A DNA stretch of 64,000 nucleotides from Leptolyngbya sp. PCC 6406 (GTDB lineage Bacteria; Cyanobacteriota; Cyanobacteriia; Phormidesmidales; Phormidesmidaceae): NCBI RefSeq assembly GCF_000332095.2, contig NZ_KI913949.1, forward strand, positions 3,011,714 through 3,075,713, written 5' to 3'. Position 1 is the first letter of the stretch. The number at the start of each line of letters is the position of its first letter. A program made the translations under genes and the position numbers. This document shows positions 59,541 through 64,000 of the stretch, in pieces. A model generated the notes under the pieces. That model did no database searches. It was given only the letters and a program-made list of their open reading frames with translations, and was not told the origin of the DNA.

Positions 59541-61145
59541 ATGCCCATGACTCCATCGCCCTTGGTGCAGCGGGCGGTGGTGACGGCGGCACAAATGGAG
59601 GCTTTGGAGGCCCGGTTATTTGCCGCTGGAATGCCTGTGGCGGCACTCATGGAAAAGGTGGCGGACCGCATTGCCCAGTGGATTGAGACCCACTATTCCC
59701 TAGCAGAATTTCCCACTGTAGGGGTGCTGGTAGGGCCGGGGCACAATGGCGGCGATGCCTTGGTGGTGGCGCGGGAGCTACATCACCGAGGGTACGGCGT
59801 TCACTTGGCCTACCTCAGCGATCGCCTCAAGGATCTTACTGCTGCCCACAGCATCTATGCCCAGCACCTGGGGATCCCCCGCGTGCAGACAGTGACGGAT
59901 CTGGAAGCTTGCCAGTTAATCGTGGATGGGGGTTTTGGCCTGGGGCTGACCCGTCCGCTGATGGGGGATATCGCGGCGATGATTGAGGCCGTGAACCGCT
60001 GGTCTATCCCTGTGGTCAGCATTGACCTGCCTTCGGGGCTGGATACGGATAGGGGGTTACCCCTGGGCGCAACTCTGCGGGCGACCCACACGCTCTGCCT
60101 GGGACTCTGGAAGCGGGGGCTGCTTCAGGATGCGGCCCTGCCCTGGGTCGGGGAACTAGCGCTATTGCCTTTTGATATCCCCGCTGCTGATATCGCCGCC
60201 GTGGTGGGGGCAACTCCGGCGCTGCAACGGTTGACTGCCGCTACCGCCATCGCCCAGTTACCCCTGCACCGTGCCCCTACAGTGCACAAGTACCAGGTGG
60301 GCCACCTGCTGTTGGTTGTGGGCTCAACCCGCTATGGCGGTGCAGCGCTACTGGCGGGCCGGGGGGCGATCGCCAGTGGGGTGGGAATGCTGACGCTGGT
60401 GGTGCCGGAAAGTTTGCGGCTCACGGCCCTGGCCCAGTTGCCGGAGGCCCTTGTGGTGGGGGCAGCGGAAACGGCGACGGGTGCGATCGCAACTTTACCC
60501 CCGACGCTGGACTGGAGCCAGTACGATGCAGTGGCCTGTGGTCCCGGCATGACTTTGGACAGCACTGTTTTTGAGGCGGTGTGGACCTGCGATCGCGCTT
60601 TGATTCTAGATGCGGATGGTCTTAACTGGCTGGCCCAGGAGTCTGCGGTGAAACGACTCCGCGATGGTCAGAGACCGGCCCCAAGGGACCATCGCGCTGC
60701 ACCTACCCTGCTCACCCCCCATCCAGGAGAATTTCGCCGCCTATTTCCCGACCTATGGCAGGCGGCAACTGACCCTACCGCCGCCGCCGAGGCCGCCGCC
60801 CGCGCCACCCAGAGTCTGGTGCTGCTGAAGGGAGCCCGCACCGTGATCGCCCCTGGAGATGGGCGGGTCTGGATCAATCCCGACAGTACCCCTGCTTTGG
60901 CCCGAGGCGGCAGCGGCGATGTGCTGACGGGACTGGTGGGAGGGCTGGCAGCTCAACACCTTCAGGGAGAGTTCGCTGATTCCCCCAATGCTGCTCTCCT
61001 GGCCGCTGCCCTAGGGGGCGTCTGGTGGCATGCCCAGACGGGTCGTGCGATCGCAGATGAACGATCGGTGCTGGGGGCCAACCCCTCTCACCTCGCCGCC
61101 GCTCTACTCCCAAGCTTGGCCCTAGTACAGAAGGGTGAAGGGTGA
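59541..61145 (+). CDS. nnrDE: Bifunctional NAD(P)H-hydrate epimerase / ADP-dependent NAD(P)H-hydrate dehydratase
   Basis: A 534-residue repair enzyme for hydrated NAD(P)H. The N-terminal epimerase (YjeF_N, about 10-215) shows VLVGPGHNGGDALVVARELHHRGY and SIDLPSGLDTDRG. The C-terminal ribokinase-like dehydratase (about 235-525) shows LILDADGLNWL, LLTPHPGEF and ALARGGSGDVLTGL with the catalytic Asp. Between DADGLN and TPHPGE the protein carries RDGQRPAPRDHRAA encoded by a 35-bp palindromic element, an in-frame insertion in a surface loop. ATG 59541 follows the SPOR-like gene by 43 bases; starts 6 bases further on, or upstream at 59475, are possible. Confidence 0.93.
   Translation: MPMTPSPLVQRAVVTAAQMEALEARLFAAGMPVAALMEKVADRIAQWIETHYSLAEFPTVGVLVGPGHNGGDALVVARELHHRGYGVHLAYLSDRLKDLTAAHSIYAQHLGIPRVQTVTDLEACQLIVDGGFGLGLTRPLMGDIAAMIEAVNRWSIPVVSIDLPSGLDTDRGLPLGATLRATHTLCLGLWKRGLLQDAALPWVGELALLPFDIPAADIAAVVGATPALQRLTAATAIAQLPLHRAPTVHKYQVGHLLLVVGSTRYGGAALLAGRGAIASGVGMLTLVVPESLRLTALAQLPEALVVGAAETATGAIATLPPTLDWSQYDAVACGPGMTLDSTVFEAVWTCDRALILDADGLNWLAQESAVKRLRDGQRPAPRDHRAAPTLLTPHPGEFRRLFPDLWQAATDPTAAAEAAARATQSLVLLKGARTVIAPGDGRVWINPDSTPALARGGSGDVLTGLVGGLAAQHLQGEFADSPNAALLAAALGGVWWHAQTGRAIADERSVLGANPSHLAAALLPSLALVQKGEG
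60661..60695 (+). repeat. 35-bp three-way-junction element, copy e (in frame inside nnrDE)
   Basis: Stem 1 GCGAT/ATCGC and stem 2 GGTC-AGA-GACC are perfect. Stem 3 is GGCCCC-AA-GGGACC with one mismatch. It is read in frame as part of the NAD(P)HX dehydratase. Confidence 0.9.
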
Positions 61146-61246
61146 AGGGGAATTCCATGTCATCGTCGCGCAAGCGTCCCGCTTACCTGAGCCCAGGCTC
61201 CAGTTCATCCTTCATCAATACCCAGATCCGAAGGGATAAAGTCGAG

Positions 61247-61795
61247 CTAAGTCCTAGGGGCAGGTGCCCTCAGCATTAGAATCAGGGCCAATCCCTTGAT
61301 TGCTCCCCCTACGAGCCCCGTGCCCAAACCGAGGGCCGACCAGAACCACCACGGGTTGATCGCCGACCCCGAAAAACTGGCCTGGATGCCCTGGGATACA
61401 GCCCACGTCGTTGTAGGGACCAGGATCGCCATATTGATCAGGGGCCACCATCGCCAGTGGCGAGAGGAGCCCCGCAGGGCAATGGCTTGGGCCATGCCCT
61501 GTACCGCCGCCGCGATCGCAGCACCGCCTACTGCCGAAGCTGTCACCAGAAAGCCAAAAACCATAGCTACTGTGCCCAACCCACCCCCCACCAAGGTGGC
61601 CCAGAACCAATAGCGGGCTTGGGGCCAGTAGCCCCGTAGTGCCAGCCATTGCAGGGTAGCTAGGGGCACAAATCCCCCCAGAAAACCGAAGGGGCCAATT
61701 AGGGTGGCAAGGGCAATACACCCCATCGTGGCCAAGGTCCACCGCAGCCAAAATCGCCGCTCTGCCCGACTCAGGTTCAACATTGCCTTATCCAT
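61247..61795 (-). CDS. Unknown multi-pass membrane protein
   Basis: A 182-residue protein with about five hydrophobic segments (about 17-33, 37-50, 62-84, 110-135, 148-175), Gly- and Ala-rich, with RGYWPQARYWFWATLVGGGLG and HWRWWPLINMAILVPTT. Similar proteins occur widely in cyanobacteria as hypothetical proteins, but no Pfam name can be given. The Trp-rich repeats (WLALRGYWPQA, ALRGSSRHWRW) suggest internal duplication. It converges on the nnrDE gene. Starting at the second Met (MLNLSRAERR) is equally possible. Confidence 0.6.
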   Translation of the reverse strand: MDKAMLNLSRAERRFWLRWTLATMGCIALATLIGPFGFLGGFVPLATLQWLALRGYWPQARYWFWATLVGGGLGTVAMVFGFLVTASAVGGAAIAAAVQGMAQAIALRGSSRHWRWWPLINMAILVPTTTWAVSQGIQASFSGSAINPWWFWSALGLGTGLVGGAIKGLALILMLRAPAPRT

Positions 61796-62250
61796 AACCA
61801 GTGGTTAGGCGACTTCTGAAAAATAGTCTCTGGGTCATGGTCAGATTTGTAGGATGCTGTTAGGCGGAGCCGTAACGCATCAAAGCCTTGCCTGCTGTCC
61901 TCGCAGCCTTATGCAGCTTCATCCATAACTCTAGTCCTATCAGAATTAAATTTCTCAGACAAGCTTAGGGTTTCCAAAACTGAGGGCTAACGGCTCAAAT
62001 CAGTGGCGGCAGATAACCCCGAACTCAGCACCAGCAGTTTTCAGCTGCCCGCTGCATTTGAATTGTTAAGCTGTTGAGCATCTAAATTGCATGGTGGATT
62101 CTGCAAGACCCTTGCTGCAAGGCTTTTAGAGCAATTGTACTAGTGCAGTTCAAATGCCTAACAGCTTAGCCTGTAGCAAACACTTTGACCCAAATCTGCT
62201 GATTATGGTTCTTGAATTTAACCACAAACCCCTGCAACCTGTTAGAACCG
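61796..62250. other. Intergenic region with an attC-like site
   Basis: No gene is supported. A short palindrome (GATGCTGTTAGGCGGAGCCGTAACGCATC, 61854-61882) of a common cyanobacterial type lies near the left end. The attC-like site 1 occupies 61985-62072. The rest to 62250 shows nothing recognisable. Confidence 0.55.
61985..62072 (-). other. attC-like recombination site 1
   Basis: GGCTAAC (61985-61991) and GTTAAGC (62065-62071) are the two simple sites. The inner arms GGCTCAAATCAGTGGCGGCAG and CTGCCCGCTGCATTTGAATT pair imperfectly with a variable loop. That is the layout of integron attC sites. It lies 3' of the minus-strand yefM-yoeB pair, the correct position for a gene cassette. Confidence 0.7.
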
Positions 62251-62517
62251 CTACTCATAATGCGTCCACATCCGTAAAATCTTCACCGTATTCTCAGATT
62301 CAATGACCTCGTACACAAGACGATGTTGAATATTGATTCGCCGCGAGTATGCACCTTCTAAATCCCCGACTAATTTCTCACAAGGTGGTGGATTCTGAAA
62401 CGGATTGGTTTGAATGACATCGAGCAAAGCTTGCGCCTTATCTTGCAAATTACTAGAAGCCAGTTTCTTGGCATCCTTCTGTGCTTGCTTGGTGTAAACC
62501 AAATTCCAACTCACCAC
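62251..62517 (-). CDS. yoeB: YoeB-family toxin (ribosome-dependent mRNA interferase)
   Basis: An 88-residue Txe/YoeB toxin. Family residues are visible: the EKL..DLEGAYSRRI segment with the catalytic Glu and Arg, the INIQHRLVYEV strand, and the C-terminal HYE containing the active-site His and the Tyr next to it. YoeB cleaves mRNA at the ribosomal A site and is neutralised by YefM. It overlaps the antitoxin gene by 7 bases, the usual translational coupling. Confidence 0.94.
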   Translation of the reverse strand: MVSWNLVYTKQAQKDAKKLASSNLQDKAQALLDVIQTNPFQNPPPCEKLVGDLEGAYSRRINIQHRLVYEVIESENTVKILRMWTHYE

Positions 62518-62747
62518 TCTAACTCCCGATCACATTCCTCAATCGGTGTTGCCAATCCTTCCCTAATCGATTCTCGCATTCCTGGGACTGAAAGAAGATA
62601 CAGGGTTTCTTGCACTGATACCCAATCAGTTTCGGATAGCAACACTGCATTGCTATTATGTCCAGCAATAATAATGGGTTGATGCGACTGGTTTACCGAA
62701 TCGATCAAATCTTGCAACTGTTGTTGAGCTTCATTGACTTGGATCAT
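62511..62747 (-). CDS. yefM: YefM/Phd-family antitoxin
   Basis: A 78-residue antitoxin. The N-terminal DNA-binding part includes VNEAQQQLQDLIDSVNQSHQPIIIAGHNSNAVLLSETDWVSVQETLYLLSVPG, in which the ...PIIIxGxxxNAVLLSExxW motif is typical of YefM/Phd. The C-terminal helix (SIREGLATPIEECDRELEW) would bind YoeB. It is first in the operon and likely represses it together with YoeB. Confidence 0.93.
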   Translation of the reverse strand: MIQVNEAQQQLQDLIDSVNQSHQPIIIAGHNSNAVLLSETDWVSVQETLYLLSVPGMRESIREGLATPIEECDRELEW

Positions 62748-62872
62748 AATTCTTCATCCGTCTTAAATAACGTCCGCTGGTTCTAGCCACTTTCCTCATT
62801 ATGAGCGATTCAACTTCATGTTGCTTGAACTGCCCTAATAGCCTTCAAGTACATTTTGACCAACACCCAGCA

Positions 62873-62931
62873 GGCTAACGGTCTTGCCGTTCACCCGCCG
62901 CGTGCGGTCGGTCTCAGGGACTATGTTAGGC
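62873..62931 (-). other. attC-like recombination site 2 (59 bp)
   Basis: GGCTAACGG (62873-62881) and GTTAGGC (62925-62931) are exact simple-site matches. The left arm TCTTGCCGTTCACCCGCCG is a typical attC arm, but the right arm is only weakly complementary, so the site may be recombinant or worn. It begins 14 bases after the stop codon of the PIN-domain gene (minus strand). Confidence 0.6.
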
Positions 62932-62944
62932 AGCACTGGATGCT

Positions 62945-63270
62945 TCACTCACTGCTACCGATAGTATCAAGCTCATCAGGCAACACTACTGGAATCTCCG
63001 CACTAACAAAACCAGATGCATCACGAGTCACTATTGCATCTACGTTATGTACAACCGCACAGACATACTGTACTGCATCCTCAAAATCTTGAAAGTTCAG
63101 TGCAAGAGCCTGTTCCAATACATCTCGATCTACAGCACAAATGTTTAGATCTGCCAAAACCTGGGTAATTGCGTCTTGAGCTACTACCACCCCTGCTGCT
63201 ATACGGAGGATGTAGTAGATGTTAGTGATTATTGTAGCTGCGATATAGCGGATTTCATAATTATGCGGCA
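62945..63270 (-). pseudogene. PIN-domain toxin, 5' end lost to IS630 insertion
   Basis: About 105 residues of a PIN-domain (VapC-type) protein remain: EIRYIAATIITNIYYILRIAAG, then LEQALALNFQDFEDAVQYVCAVVHNVDAIVTRDASGFVSAEIPVVLPDEL, with the DFEDAVQ and D-IVTRD acidic residues of the nuclease site. The N-terminal LLDTNVxL strand with the first catalytic Asp is missing: upstream sequence is the end of an IS630 transposase. The exact junction lies near 63262-63275. The reading frame now starts inside the transposon, so the product is almost certainly inactive. Confidence 0.8.
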
Positions 63271-64000
63271 CAATAGCAGCAATGGGTGAACCAGCTTTTA
63301 ATGTCCGCTTCAGAGATGTCCTCAAAGGCTATTTCAAGGGCTTCTGATAGCGCTTGATAAGTCCGTGCCCCCAGTGCCCTGAGAATTGACTTTAGCTTTG
63401 ACCAAAAGTTCTCAATCGGCGAGAAGTCCGGCGAATAGGGCGGCAGATATACCAGACGTGCCCCTGCGGCCTCAATCAACTCCCGAATCATGTCGTCCTT
63501 ATGAATGGAACAGTTGTCCATCACGACACAGGCCCCTGGCCAAAGGTTGGGCACCAGGCGAGTGGCCACAAATGCCTCAAAACTCAAGCCGTCAAAGGCT
63601 CCTAAAATCACCGCCGAAGCCACTACCCCAGCCAAGCTTAACCCTGCCACCAGGGACACATTCTTCCCCCGCTTGGGCTGTTCTCCATAGGCTCGTCGGC
63701 CTTGCAGCGCCCAGGCAAACAACCGAATCAACCCCAGATTAATCCCCGACTCATCGATAAACACCAAGTCTTCAACTCGGATGTCTCGAATCTCATCCCA
63801 GTACTCCCCTCGCAACCGCTGTACCCGATCACTCACCTTGTCACTGGGGTGAAGGGCTTTTTTTTTACGGGTGAACTGAAGCCGCTTCATCACCCGACAC
63901 ATCGTGGATCGACTCACCGTCACCCCATACTGTTGAGCCACTTCGGCGCGAAGCTCATCTAAGGTCAGATCAGGGTTCGCTTCAACGAAGGCTTGAACCC
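63255..64000 (-). mobile_element. IS630-family insertion sequence, partial (continues past the window)
   Basis: One end lies close to 63255-63275 inside the PIN gene and the rest runs off the right edge. It carries the DDE transposase below. Terminal repeats and the expected TA target duplication cannot be checked because the far end is outside the window. Confidence 0.8.
63261..64000 (-). CDS. IS630-family DDE transposase (5' end beyond window)
   Basis: At least 246 residues are in the window. A helix-turn-helix end (LTLDELRAEVAQQYGVTVSRSTMCRVMKRLQFTRKKK) leads into the DDE domain: DLVFIDESG (first D), GACVVMDNCSIHK (second D) and LPPYSPDFSPIENFWSKLK (E). These are the IS630/Tc1-mariner residues. 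The reading frame is open through 64000, so the start lies outside. A GTG at 63941 is an internal codon, not the start. Confidence 0.93.
   Translation of the reverse strand, partial: VQAFVEANPDLTLDELRAEVAQQYGVTVSRSTMCRVMKRLQFTRKKKALHPSDKVSDRVQRLRGEYWDEIRDIRVEDLVFIDESGINLGLIRLFAWALQGRRAYGEQPKRGKNVSLVAGLSLAGVVASAVILGAFDGLSFEAFVATRLVPNLWPGACVVMDNCSIHKDDMIRELIEAAGARLVYLPPYSPDFSPIENFWSKLKSILRALGARTYQALSEALEIAFEDISEADIKSWFTHCCYCAA

Noticed and set aside
61854..61882. GTTAGGC at 61860 as a third attC-like site
   Set aside because: It is part of a compact palindrome (GATGC...GCATC) common in cyanobacterial intergenic DNA and lacks the two-arm attC layout.

Overview
The window comes from a beta-cyanobacterium. 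Evidence is a complete beta-carboxysome operon (ccmK2-K1-L-M-N-O), a CO2-uptake NDH-1 operon (ndhF-ndhD-cup), cyanobacteria-restricted families (DUF4079, DUF6761-like, SLH porin), an HpsE-like glycosyltransferase typical of filamentous, hormogonium-forming strains, and many HIP1 octamers (GCGATCGC). The DNA is fairly GC-rich and carries many small dispersed repeats, as in Leptolyngbya-like lineages. No rRNA or tRNA gene was seen.

Layout. 1-5.2 kb: DUF4079 protein, Dps, then a sulfide-oxidation-like group (SQR-family flavoprotein, DUF3365 c-type haem protein, BASS/ACR3-type transporter, convergent exported rhodanese) behind a promoter overlapped by a perfect inverted repeat. 5.6-14.8 kb: housekeeping and metabolism (response regulator, upp, YggT, aroE, glutamate-type dehydrogenase, lactate dehydrogenase) and an SSS-family symporter under a TPP riboswitch. 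15-25.8 kb: HpsE-like glycosyltransferase, an FAD oxidoreductase-SelD fusion, UbiB kinase, YkvA, a choice-of-anchor A/PEP-CTERM protein, DoxX and a large porin. 26.4-30 kb: aa3-type cytochrome c oxidase (subunits II, I, III). 30-37 kb: an AAA ATPase with a nuclease-like tail, a MacB-type ABC ATPase, a DegT aminotransferase and two tandem amino-acid-type substrate-binding proteins that appear to undergo gene conversion.

37.3-52.6 kb is an inorganic-carbon supercluster: ndhF-ndhD-cup (minus strand), the divergent ccm operon, then an Mrp-type cation/proton antiporter operon. CO2 hydration, carboxysome assembly and Na+/pH balance therefore lie side by side. 52.6-61.8 kb: diguanylate cyclase, DUF4399, adenosine deaminase-like enzyme, a small ribbon-helix-helix regulator with an operator cluster and a divergent unknown ORF, mnmA, SPOR-like protein, NAD(P)HX repair enzyme. 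62-64 kb: two toxin-type genes (YefM-YoeB and a broken PIN gene), each followed by an attC-like site, as in integron cassettes, with an IS630 element cutting the PIN gene.

The most unusual signal is a family of exactly 35-bp elements, six copies, each foldable into a three-way junction, with some compensatory changes. Three lie in frame inside coding genes, two in spacers of the ccm operon and one in the leader of a transporter gene. Four other small inverted-repeat families (MITE-like) were also found, one of which repeatedly supplies the stop codon of the gene beside it. Two arrays of GGGG-containing octamers, one splitting the mrp operon, could form G-quadruplexes.
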